Source of the DNA: Pisaster brevispinus
Lineage: Eukaryota; Echinodermata; Asteroidea; Forcipulatida; Asteriidae
Direction of reading: 5' to 3'
NCBI GenBank assembly: GCA_023634235.1
Contig: JAMKCF010000003.1
Span: 20,244,742 to 20,308,741, forward strand
DNA: 64,000 nucleotides
The position numbers and the translations under genes are program-made. The notes under the pieces were generated by a model, which worked only from the letters and a program-made list of their open reading frames with translations, did not search any database and was not told the origin of the DNA. Shown here one piece after another: positions 1 to 9,617 of this stretch. The number at the start of each line of letters is the position of its first letter. Position 1 is the stretch's first letter.

Positions 1-1404
1 GCATTATCATATCACAACGTGAAGTCTGCTTATTAATGATGTGTACGACAGCACTGTTGTCACATCGAAATCGAACCTTGTGGTTCGCCAGTAAATCGCC
101 CCAGCAATACACAGCAACAACTAACGGATAAAACTCTAAGAAAGCGATGGATGGTGACATTGCTAACAATTCTGGGGCCCACTTAGCATGAAACCATTTA
201 CCATTAAAGTAGCCCCCAAAACCAATGCTGGCAGCTGCATCGGTGAACAAGTCAATACCCTCGTTGCTCTGCCACTGACGGTGTAGAAATGGGGAGACGC
301 CATTAAAATTGCCCAAAAATTCCAGCCACATGACTAGGTCCATTTTTGCACCAGCAGAGATGCGGACTTTGTGATGTGGTTTACGTAAACCCAGCGTAAG
401 GCCGATTAAACGACGTGTAAAAGCCCTACCGGGTGCAACCGCCCTGCATACGAAGTTAAGGGACCCGACCAGGGACTGGATTTCCCTCAGTGACAGTTTA
501 CTCTTCCCTAAAAACCTATTAATTTGCTGGCGGAGTGCCAGTACTTTAACGGCAGGCACCCTTACTAGCTGCTGGATAGTGTCTATTTCAAGCCCTAAAT
601 AAGTTATCACCTGGCTTGGTCCCATGGTCTTTTCTTCCGCAATTGGAACACCTAACTGATTGCAAACACTCCGAAAAGTCTGCAACAAAGCAGCACAATC
701 CGACTGAGACTCGCCCACAAACAAAAAATCATCTAAATAATGGGTAACATAAACAGACTGGGAAACACGTTTAAATTGAAATTCGAGGAAAGTACTGAAT
801 GCTTCAAATAAGGAACACGATACAGAACAACCCATTGGTAAGCATTTATCATAGTAAAATTCACCCTGAAATACGAACCCAAGAAGCTCATAATCGGAGG
901 GGGCCACTGGAAGAAGTCGAAATGCAGATTTAATATCAGATTTTGCTACCCATGAGCGTTGGCCTGAAGACGCAACTAAGTCAACAGCCGGGTCGAACGA
1001 ATTATAATGCACTGTACAAATATCCTTTTCAATAAAATCATTAATTGAGCCACCAGACGGGAACGACAGATTGTGAATAAGGCGAAACTCGCCTGGGTCG
1101 TGCTTGGGAACCAGTCCGATTGGCGAACACTGTAAATTAGCAAAAGGTCTATGCTTGAATGGGCCGGCAATCCTACCCAATTTAATCTCTTTGTGTAACT
1201 TAGCTAAAACTACGTTTGGCTGCCAGTGGCTGAACTGAGGCAAACCGAGTCCCGACACAAGCGTGGGCCACGATAGCCAAGATGAAACCCCTCAGAAAAC
1301 CCTGCACTTAACAAACTAGCATTACGCTTGTCCGGATAAAAGGACAGCCAATTTCTTAAAGTGTTAATCTTAATTGGTGTTGGAGGGACGAAAATTACGT
1401 GCAT
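1..1404 (-). CDS. Reverse transcriptase / RNase H of DIRS-like element (partial, one frameshift)
   Basis: The protein copies element RNA into DNA. From about 1258 down to base 1 one frame is open without a stop (about 415 codons). RT landmarks are a GPF..RPF start near 1150, a PKHDPGEFRLIHNLS stretch near 1080-1110, SDIKSAFRL near 925, and the catalytic YLDD at 729-740. RNase H follows with acidic residues in FTDAAA (near 240), LEFYPL (near 130) and CDNSAV (near 50). The ATG at 1404 opens a 64-codon segment in another frame that also looks homologous (a YPD..GF..GY..GPR pattern). The two join only if the frame changes near 1255-1265. This is either a one-base deletion or, less likely, programmed frameshifting. 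The C-terminus is cut by the window edge. Confidence 0.82.
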
Positions 1405-1406
1405 AA

Positions 1407-2582
1407 TTAACGGCCTTGTTGCAAGCCACCCTGCCTGCCCTTACCTATGCGACAAGTAGCTGCCCCATGCCCAAAGCGGGAGCAACCAGAGCAACGATGG
1501 GGATACTTGCAAGGGTTCCACCTACAACCCCCTGCATTAAACGCATCACAGGCCAAGGTGCCACCCTTTGACATGGGCGAGGAAAATTGTTTGCCCGTGT
1601 AAGTAGCCGCAGCGACTGGCATATAACCAGTAGCGGTAGCAGCAGCAACAGTTACCCAAAGCTCGGTGTCAAGCATTGCCCAAGAGCGGGAGGGCTGCGC
1701 TTCCTGACGCAAGCGAAATTGCTCGTCATAGCTACGCCAGCCCAACCCGGGGAACTGCGCAGCAGCTAGGCGAATGGTCTCCGCATACTTTAATAACTCA
1801 CCAAAACGCATGGGATGGCGTACAGAGTAAACAGCCATAAATGTATGAAATGCACTTGTCCAATGATCGATGGTCTGCAATTTCCGCGGTGGTGCTGAGG
1901 CCGGGCGAAAGACCACCCGACCTTGCTCATCCACCATCATCGACAACCCAGTGCCACTGTCGGCCGAGGCCAACGAAAACACTGCGTTGTCACGGAACAA
2001 CAAAGCCATGTCAACATACTGGGAATTCCAAATTTTTTCCTTCAAGGCTTGAGTGACATGGAACCCTAGCCCACAACTATCTTGTACAGATGGAATAGGG
2101 GTGGGTCTCCCATACCCCTCTAGTAAATTAGAAAAAGGAGGAACGACAACCCCAGATAAGGCAGGTAAAACCCCTGCACCCTGTTGGTTATTAAACCCAA
2201 TATCGGTTAACGTACCGGCATGCCCAACTGGATAGAGTGGCGATGGTCCCGCTACTGACGGTCCGGCTACTGTTGGTCCTCCTGCTGACGGATGTCCTAT
2301 CGGCAATGGTCCAGCCAGCAAAGGTCCGGCTGAAGACGCTGACGACGGTGCGGATGTCCTCTCAATGATGCCCACAGATGGCTGTCCTGAGCTGGTGTCG
2401 TCAGCAGCAATGGCCGAGGAGGTGCTCTCATCCACCGGAACCTCCGCCGACGTCTGCTGGTTCATCCGCGGCCGACCCTTTGATCCACGGCCCCGGCCAC
2501 GGCCACGGCCACGGCCCCGCATTGGCAGTATCGGCGAGTCCATTCTCCCCGGACGCGTCTTCTTCCGTACTGGACGAGGCAT
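1407..2582 (-). CDS. Gag-like protein of DIRS-like element
   Basis: This 391-codon ORF is intact from the ATG at 2582 to the TAA. It begins with a basic segment (KKTRPGRMDSP) and an RG-dipeptide repeat at about residues 22-34, a typical nucleic-acid-binding feature. A low-complexity Ser/Ala/Pro/Gly region follows to about residue 135, then a more globular region at about 150-340. It ends with a Cys/His cluster (C-DAFNAGGC, then CKYPHRC, CSRFGHGAATC) at about 345-380, like the zinc-binding motif at the end of DIRS-type gag proteins. Its stop lies 2 bases before the ATG of the polymerase ORF, so translation may be coupled. Function is inferred from position and motifs only. Confidence 0.75.
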   Translation of the reverse strand: MPRPVRKKTRPGRMDSPILPMRGRGRGRGRGRGSKGRPRMNQQTSAEVPVDESTSSAIAADDTSSGQPSVGIIERTSAPSSASSAGPLLAGPLPIGHPSAGGPTVAGPSVAGPSPLYPVGHAGTLTDIGFNNQQGAGVLPALSGVVVPPFSNLLEGYGRPTPIPSVQDSCGLGFHVTQALKEKIWNSQYVDMALLFRDNAVFSLASADSGTGLSMMVDEQGRVVFRPASAPPRKLQTIDHWTSAFHTFMAVYSVRHPMRFGELLKYAETIRLAAAQFPGLGWRSYDEQFRLRQEAQPSRSWAMLDTELWVTVAAATATGYMPVAAATYTGKQFSSPMSKGGTLACDAFNAGGCRWNPCKYPHRCSGCSRFGHGAATCRIGKGRQGGLQQGR

Positions 2583-3149
2583 TCCTCCTCCAGAAAAACC
2601 CGCGAGTTAAAAAGTTCGCAAGGTTCTGCCGTAGATAACTTGTATAAGAAGACCGAAAGTGCCGCAGAAAACCTCTGTCTCTGTAGTGTTAGACCAAAAT
2701 CTCCAACAATGGAATACCGCTCCACCGAAACTGGCCCGCAAATGATTGCGAAAAATTCAACAAATCCTTACGATTGAAAATTTAAAGTTGTCGAAGTAAA
2801 TGTTACTCTCAGTGAAAGCTGAGCCGAAGTGATTAGCTTTCCCGCTACTCAGAAGTACCATGCTTTTGTTACGCAATCTAAAATAAAGGTCCATTTGACC
2901 ACACACACTTTGCATAAAGGTCAACCTTGCTACCCCGGGAAAGTTAGGTTACCTTTATGGCTTACGTCCAAACCACTACAAGGAACGTCACCAAGGCAAG
3001 CCTAACAAAATTATTACCCAACAACCATGCAGCAGAGGACGCCAATATCCAAACTGTCAGCACCGTGTATTGCAGCACGGCCTGGTACACTGCGGGGGTC
3101 TTATGCGGCGAATAATGTATTTTATCGTTTATGCGATAAAATTAATTAT
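2583..3149. other. Noncoding stretch upstream of the gag ORF
   Basis: No gene is supported. The part next to 2582 is presumably the leader and perhaps the terminal repeat of the DIRS-like element. I could not find its boundary, because no matching copy lies within the window. Confidence 0.4.
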
Positions 3150-3600
3150 CCTGTACATAGCCTGAATATCTGACGTCACACTTCGAGGCTCATGCATAAC
3201 GCCAGATACCGGCCTTTAGAGCCTGCCAGGATCTTGCCACATGTACCTTTGGCCTCACATTCCGTAAATACCGTAAGTGTAAGCCTGGGTACCATGGGCA
3301 GCGCGCCGTATCGATACGTCTCTTACGTTTTAGCTTGAAAACAACGATGCGAAACTCTTTTTTATGTCCAGAAATACTCAATACTCTCTTGCTGCGAACA
3401 TTATTTCTCACCCGTTGAAGATTCACCTAACGACCTCTTTTAAAATAGCGAGGCACAAATAATTTTCAGATTGGATTTAGCTGTGCTTGTTTATTTGTTT
3501 TCCCTAAAATGCAAATCTAAATAGTTTGCATATTTAAGGGTTAGGCCTAAATTGTATGTGCTGGACACTTCTTTTACAATAACCTGTTGTACTACTTGTA
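3150..3600 (+). repeat. R1 repeat, copy 1 (direct, left of unit A)
   Basis: It shares a long, nearly colinear match with 8565-9035: 'tatcctgtacata', 'cgtcacacttcgaggct', 'gagcctgccaggatcttgcc', 'gattcacctaacgacctct', 'ctggacacttctttt', ending near 'aacctgttg'. Truncated copies lie at 53255-53557 and 57085-57300, and short pieces at 18662-18725 and 33863-33960. It lies in the same orientation on both sides of unit A. I see no coding potential. Confidence 0.8.
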
Positions 3601-6600
3601 ACAGAGCAGCCCACAGGATGATAAAGTCTTGAGCTCCAAGAAGCCTATCGGAATGTTCGTGGCGCCTGATGGATATCTTGCTACACTGTTTCATGCCCAA
3701 GCTCCAATTTTCATCACCAATAAATCTTCCGAATTACTTCGGCTTTACGAGTAACAATATCATGTTTTATACACGTGATAATGTGCCCGTGTGCGCTGTT
3801 AGGGGGGGAGCTCGCCCCTGCACCCTTTTGATTTGGTTACGCCACTGGTACAATAAGAAAGCCCCATGCATGTTCGCTTTAAAAACAATCGAATCCGTGA
3901 TAGTTTCGCAAAGCATGATTTTCTAATCAACTGAAATCAGAGAATGGGATTCCGTTGAGCAAATGTATTTCTTGTTTAATGTGTTAAATTTAAGACATTT
4001 TGATTAAATTTGTTGCACAAATTCTGATGCAAATCATATACGCTCCCTGGTTACTCATTCACAACTACACACACTTGGCTGGAATACAATAGCCTTTGGA
4101 ATCCGCAGTGAGGAAATACCTACCTGTATTAAACTTAAAAGTACAAATTAATACATTTATCTGGCCACAAAATAAAGTTATGATACAAACTAACCATTGG
4201 CAGAGCTTTAAGAATGAATGTTTATCTGACGGAGCAAAAGTTACGGCGGGGGTATCTGCATATAGAACGGCCCAACTCCGTAGACCTCCAGATTGCTGTC
4301 AATCTTACTTAGTGTTCCTCTGTGAACTTTACCAAAACAAGAGGCAGACTGTTTGTTCATTCACAAATTTATTTACTCTATAATCATTCCCGCCCAAACT
4401 TGAACTGACACTAAACTTGGGTCACTTTCAGAATGACTTTCCCATGCTGAGGTTGTGCTGGAAAGTTTGTTTTATTTGTCTCTGTTTGATGTTTAGTCTC
4501 AAGATTATGTTGATTTTAGATGCGTCAGAAATCCAAGATGGCCGCAAAGATGGCCGCCAAATGGAGCCCTTGAGACAATTTAACCCTCACAATCACCACA
4601 CATGCTAAAGTTATGCTGGGAAATGTGTTCATATATTTCTGTATGGTGTTTAGTTTAAAGTTAGTTGGTTTTACGATTTTCGTCATCAGAAATCAAAGAC
4701 GGCCACCAAGATGACCACCAAACAGAACCCTTGTGAAAAATCTTTGAAAATGGGACCCATTGGCACCCCAATTTCCTACTAGACCTGTAAGGCCCCATCG
4801 TATAGACATTGTTTTCGTTTACTTATGTTTTTAAGGACATTGAGTCAAGAGTATTAACCTTCTCTCTGACATTAAGTCAAGAGTATTAATCTTCTCTCCG
4901 AGGTGGGCATTTTCAACGAATACTAAACATGACGCGCTTTTATAGCTTTTCACGGCTTGCTTCTTCCATAATGATCAAATGGGGCAAACAATCATCTTAA
5001 AGTAATAAACCAAAAGGGAAACTGACTGAGTTAATTTTGTTAAAGTAATTTTGGATTGATCAAAGAAGAATTCGCGTTCCTTAATCATTTATTTTGGTTA
5101 TGTCTTCATACTCAAAATTGTCCTCCAAGTCTATGTGGTTGTGTAATGCAAAGCAGTCGGTCCGTGAAGTCCATTTAGAAAGTTTACTCACTATAAACTG
5201 ATCGGCAAGACTCGCAACTTTCATAACCAAAGTTCTAATTTTTAATTGTTTTTAAGGTGAAATGCTAACACATCTCGACTTGTATGGCTATCGTCGTCAG
5301 GGTAAATGATTATCATCGAATAAAAACAAAGACTGCCGCTCTGTAACAATTAATTTTGTTTTCTCGATTATTTATTACGACTATCATTAACGCACGTCGT
5401 GTTTTGCAAGGTTGTACCCGGCAACAAAGCCGCTGATTGATATGGCATTACAAAAAATGCCGAAAATATAAATTAATAAAACAAATGTTAAAATTTCTAA
5501 ATGAGCGCATGGAACAAATGTCACCTGAGCAATATTCAATAGCTTGTTATTAGTAACGGCTTTTCATCAATATAATTAGAAAAGAACAATTAACTGTGAA
5601 GGGAAGACATAACAATTAACTACAGGCTAATAAACGCTTGTCTCTGAGTTGACCGACGCTTTTGACAAAGTTTCGTTTAGTTTAATGTTTAGTCCTTGTT
5701 CACACGCAAGCTGATGAGCGTTCTATGGATAGTTCCAACTTGATATCACTCAGTGAAAACCATCTTTATGGGTAATAAGTCTTTCTTTTTTTTCGACGCG
5801 CAACTATGAGTTGAGAAGGGCAGAGAGGGTAATTGTTAGTAGGTATTTTGAATTCGATGATACAAGCATTAAAGTTGGCGCACAGTCAGAGTACGCCATG
5901 GGAAACATTGTGCTATTGGGCCATCGCATTTTTTAATTTTGAAAAAACAATTATAGGTAGAATAACAAGCAATTTTGAAAATATTCTCAAAATGACCACC
6001 TTTGCTTGTTATATAAATATTTTCAAAGGACCATGACATTTCGCCATTCGTGTGTACTGTGTTATTGTTTTTGCAAGTATTTTTGTTTTTGTGGGTCAGG
6101 GAGACAAAAAAAACGACAACAAATTACAACTGATACTTGACGTCAGTTCTTCCCAAACCTTAGATTTTACGTTTGAATGTCTATCCTTCAAACGCACACT
6201 GTGCAATACCTTTTCCAGTTTGGTATAAAACCAAACATGATGCAAAGTGTTTCAATGTTTGCACTCCATACTGCCGAGTCAGCGACCTGATTCGGAGTTG
6301 GGATTCCCAAATGAGCAACTCCTATCTAAGGAGCCGTGTTTATCCAGACACAGCGTCAAGCCAGGAATATACATTTCCGAGGCAGTGTGGTAGCTGTTTG
6401 GGGATGGGGTTGCAAAATCAACCGAGATCTGTCATCCGTATTAACTTTTAAGTTATTATTTTGTATTTTATTCCTTGTTTACTTTTTACGAGGATGGTCC
6501 AACCTTGAAAAGTCACCACTCAAATACGTGGGTTTATGCTAATAATCTAAGCCTATTTCTCATGACTCAAATTAAAGCTACGATTTTCAAAGACAAAGTG

Positions 6601-6959
6601 AGTGAAGGTACCGTTAAACTTGCCGTACCCCGGGCGCAATGAACCCTAGCTTGCCGCGGTCTCAGAGGTCTGGGATCCCAGTCAAAGTTTAAATATTTTA
6701 AACCCCGGTTCCTATATGGTCATTTTGATCCGGATACTTGCCACAGTCTGACCCAAGTTTAGAGCTGACGGACTGGGCCATTTTTCTGTCTTTGATACCT
6801 ACTTAGATATTGTATTTCGAGTGTTTATCACTCCATGGTCTGAATCACCCAAACAGTTCAATTCTGCCTGCATGACTATTGTCCTTAGTGTGTATTTTGG
6901 CCGGTAATGACTTTCAACGTACCGGTGAAATGACTTTCTACGGAGCTCTGGAAGTGCCA

Positions 6960-7400
6960 TTCGACATGTTCAGATCCTGATATAATTAACTGCAGGATAA
7001 AGACATCATAAACATGAGGTGACGACATCTTGAGACAATTTATCTTTTAATGAGGACATCCTGAAGTAAGATATCGTCTTCCAGATATATTTTATCGAAA
7101 GGTATCAACATTTTAAAGTAAGCTGTTGACATTATCTCTGGATGTCGACGACTTATTCCTAGATAATTCATCTTGAGGTGATAACATCCTGAACATGTCG
7201 AGAAACCAAGCTAAATTCTATTGGGAAGACAATTCAACCTACTTTCGGGATGTCGTCATTCCGAGATAAAATGTCTCTGGAAGACGACATTCTATACTTT
7301 CAAGGAGTCATCCTCTTGAGATAAATCATCCCAGGATGTCGTCATCATTCATTTAGGATGGCATCATCCTGCAGGAAAATTATTTCAGGATCTCAACAAA
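6960..7400. repeat. Array of degenerate inverted blocks inside unit A
   Basis: The motif 'gacatcctgaga(t)aa' and its reverse complement 'ttatctcaggatgtc' alternate many times in degenerate form, for example 'gacatcctgaagtaag', 'ggatgtcgtcattccgagat', 'catcccaggatgtcgtcatc'. Both strands would form multiple hairpins. The same array lies in copies B (about 51770-52180) and C (about 56690-57019). Confidence 0.6.
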
Positions 7401-8152
7401 TTGGAAGGTACTTTCAGAACTACGTAGAATTCTGCTTAATGAGGTAACTTGACATCCTTTGTAAAAGTTCAGGGCACAAGGGTATAGTTATGTTCAATAG
7501 ATAACTCGTCCTTTAACTCGAGTAAACATCATCAACCAGCAACCTTTGCAAAGTTCCACACCGGGAACACAACAATTTTGATGCAGCACACCCACCCTCC
7601 CCCTTATTTGAAGAAGCACATAACCAACAATGCGATATCCCAGGGGATTTATTGCATCAAGTTGAAACAAATGGCTACGTTTAACATCCAAAGATGTTGA
7701 ATTGGTGTCGAGGATGATACATGGAATTCAAACTCTGATTAATTTTAAACTGCACAATAATTGTAGGCTTTGTCTCCAATGACACAGGCTAGAAAAACCA
7801 GGCATTCCCGAAGATGGCAATAAGGGACGGTATTATGGAGACATTTCTTACAGTCTGATGTTCAGTTGACTCGTTTCACCGAATTCAGCAAAGTGGAAAG
7901 CCACAGTGAGAAAGAAATTTCATTATTTATTGCAAACAATGTGCATAAATAATACATCACTTAGACGAACAATTGCCGTAATAAGCCTTGCGGCACTCGG
8001 GGTTGAAGGCCACAGAACAAGGCGGGTGGGAGCAAGATCATAGGTGGTGATGTTAAAAGAATTAAATCTGGCTACGAGGCAGCCATTTTGAATAAACCTG
8101 AAGGAAATCAATGAGACAAAACCCACCCTCTCCATCTTCATGGTCCGGCAAG

Positions 8153-8379
8153 CAGTGGCGTAACTAGACATTTTCATTTGGGGGGCAAGTGGGGACAAAG
8201 ATTAAATTTGGGGGTGCCAAAGAAGTGCAAGATTATCATTAAATATGTTAACTGATGTATATATAATAAGAATATACTTTTCTGTGATTTCATATGGGGG
8301 GAAAGAGGGGGGGCAAGGGTTCTGAGCGGGGGGGCGCAGGCCCCCCCTGCCCCCCCCCCCCCCTCTGGTGACGCCACTG
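8153..8379. mobile_element. hAT-type MITE with 8-bp target duplication
   Basis: Element of 227 bp with terminal inverted repeats CAGTGGCGTaAC and its partner ending gtgACGCCACTG. It is flanked by the perfect 8-bp repeat CCGGCAAG (8145-8152 and 8380-8387). The same locus is empty in copy C (near 57058, a single 'ccggcaag') and in copy B (near 53062), so insertion postdates the duplication of unit A. An 8-bp duplication is characteristic of hAT transposons. The interior is G/C-homopolymer rich and noncoding. Confidence 0.88.
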
Positions 8380-8564
8380 CCGGCAAGTTGCCAACTCGAG
8401 TCAAACACAAATATGCATTAAAATCGAGAACTATATAGTGTTGAGTGTGCATGCTTTTACTGGCAACAAGGTAAGTTCAGTTAAGGATAATGCCCTCGGT
8501 GTACGCGTGGTGTGCAAATGGCCCGAGGGCGAACGTGCCCATGAATGACGCTTTATACCGCGGG

Positions 8565-9035
8565 TATTATCCTGTACATAAAGCCTGGATACCTATAACG
8601 TCACACTTCGAGGCTCATGCATAACACCAGATACCGGCCTTTAGAGCCTGCCAGGATCTTGCCACATGTACCTTTGGCCTCACATTCCGTAAATACCGTG
8701 AGTGTCAGCCTGGGTACCATGGGCAGCGCGCCGTATCGATACATCTCTTACGTTTTAGCTTGACGATGCGAAACAATGCGAAACAATGTTTTTTATTGGT
8801 CAGAAATATTTTCCAGATTTCCTTTGCAAATTAAAAGTTTGTCAATACTCTCTTTCCGCAAACATTATTTCTTACCCGTTGAAGATTCACCTAACGACCT
8901 CTCTTAAAATAGCGAGGCACAAATAATTTTGGGATTGGATTTAGCTGTACTTGTTTATTTGTGTTCCCTCAAATGCAAATGAAAATATTGTGCTGGACAC
9001 TTCTTTTTCCATTAACCTGTTGCGATACTGGGAAT
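8565..9035 (+). repeat. R1 repeat, copy 2 (direct, right of unit A)
   Basis: Matches 3150-3600 over its whole length. It begins at 'tatcctgtacata' and ends near 'attaacctgttg', after which the sequence continues into DNA shared with 57300 onward. It joins unit A to the FReD block. Confidence 0.78.
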
Positions 9036-9392
9036 GTGGAGGGGACCAATTGACCCAATCTTGGGAGAAAACATGTTTTCCCATAGTCCGACTCCTGGAC
9101 TATACAGTGCCCGATACGGGGCAGAGGGTACCCCCCCCCCTTCCAATGTTCCCATACTTTAACACGCTATTTTCTTCTTGCACAAATGTAAGCCTGCCAC
9201 CCCCCAAAAATAATAATAATAATAATAATAAAACATTGAAATAAAAAAAATCATCTAAAGAATTCATGAGATTCCACACAATTGGGACACAATAGGGGGT
9301 ACACCATGCTCCATTTCGTGCACCAAATGTCTCGGAAAGTTAAGCATTTTTTTCTATTTCATGTAAAGTACTGGTTGTTGAATGTAATCAAG
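9036..9392 (+). other. Sequence before FReD gene 1 exon 2, duplicated at 57300-57909
   Basis: No exon is recognised. It contains 'ctggactatacagtgcccga', an (AAT)n tract at 9205-9236 and a weak polypyrimidine tract before the exon 2 acceptor. The equivalent in copy 2 differs mainly by a greatly expanded (AAT)n tract. Confidence 0.6.
9205..9236. repeat. (AAT)n microsatellite, short allele
   Basis: About nine AAT units. The equivalent position in the duplicated locus (57500-57697) holds roughly 65 units. Confidence 0.9.
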
Positions 9393-9617
9393 GAAGGGTG
9401 TGTTACTACGGGCAAGAACGGGACCCGGGCAGTGAAGGTAAACTCCGCTGGATAATGCCTCCTGAAGATTACAATAACCGCTGCTCATGCACCCGGATCA
9501 AGGTTGGTGGGGTCAACCCGACCTCTGTGGTGAGAGGAACCAACGGTGCGAACTTCACAGATCAACCGCTTTTTACGAAAGATATGGAGGAGATTCGCCA
9601 ACATTTCAAATGCGAAG
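9393..9617 (+). CDS. FReD protein 1, exon 2 (Cys-containing segment)
   Basis: Exon of 225 nt between acceptor 'caag|gaagg' and donor 'gaag|gtgag'. It is phase 1 at both ends, so it can be exchanged without breaking frame. It encodes about 75 residues starting RVCYYGQERDP, containing CSCTRIKVGG, and ending QHFKCE. There are four Cys, no transmembrane segment, and a basic/acidic mix. I do not recognise the domain. In gene 2 the equivalent exon joins a signal-peptide exon, so this part should be extracellular. Compared with gene 2 it differs at 22 of 225 positions, giving 14 amino-acid replacements, far more than the surrounding introns. The upstream exon for gene 1 is not visible in the window. 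Confidence 0.75.

Larger units (their letters stand above)
1..2590 (-). mobile_element. DIRS/Ngaro-like retroelement, 5' part (runs off left edge)
   Basis: Two ORFs on the minus strand lie in the order gag-like then reverse transcriptase/RNase H. The gag TAA (1407-1409) and the pol ATG (1402-1404) are two bases apart. The gag-like protein ends in a Cys/His-rich segment and the polymerase has the DIRS-type N-terminus, a YLDD active site and a following RNase H. This combination is characteristic of tyrosine-recombinase retroelements. The recombinase, methyltransferase-like ORF and 3' terminal repeat would lie left of base 1 and cannot be seen, so DIRS and Ngaro cannot be told apart. I could not define a 5' terminal repeat upstream of 2582. 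Reading frames are nearly intact, which suggests a fairly young insertion. Confidence 0.8.
3650..8560 (+). repeat. Unit A, about 4.9 kb dispersed/duplicated repeat, copy 1
   Basis: Colinear with 48430-53245 (copy B) and with 53558-57019 (copy C, which starts about 300 bases into the unit and ends early). Shared landmarks are 'tgggattccgttgagcaaa', 'ggaatccgcagtgagg', paired 'aagatggccgcaaagatgg' motifs, 'gtacccggcaacaaagccgc', 'tttggtataaaaccaaac', 'ctagcttgccgcggtctcag', and a run of palindrome-like blocks near its end. ORFs inside are short and differ between copies, so I do not call a gene. It may be a large nonautonomous element or simply part of a segmental duplication. Confidence 0.8.

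Noticed and set aside
4528..4562. Paired AAGATGGCCGC motifs as YY1-type regulatory sites
   Set aside because: They are part of a repeated unit without a gene, so function cannot be argued from the sequence.
4096..6542. Short ORFs in unit A (also at 49054-51453 and 53732-56406)
   Set aside because: They start and stop at different places in the three copies, with frameshifts between them, so there is no sign of a conserved protein.
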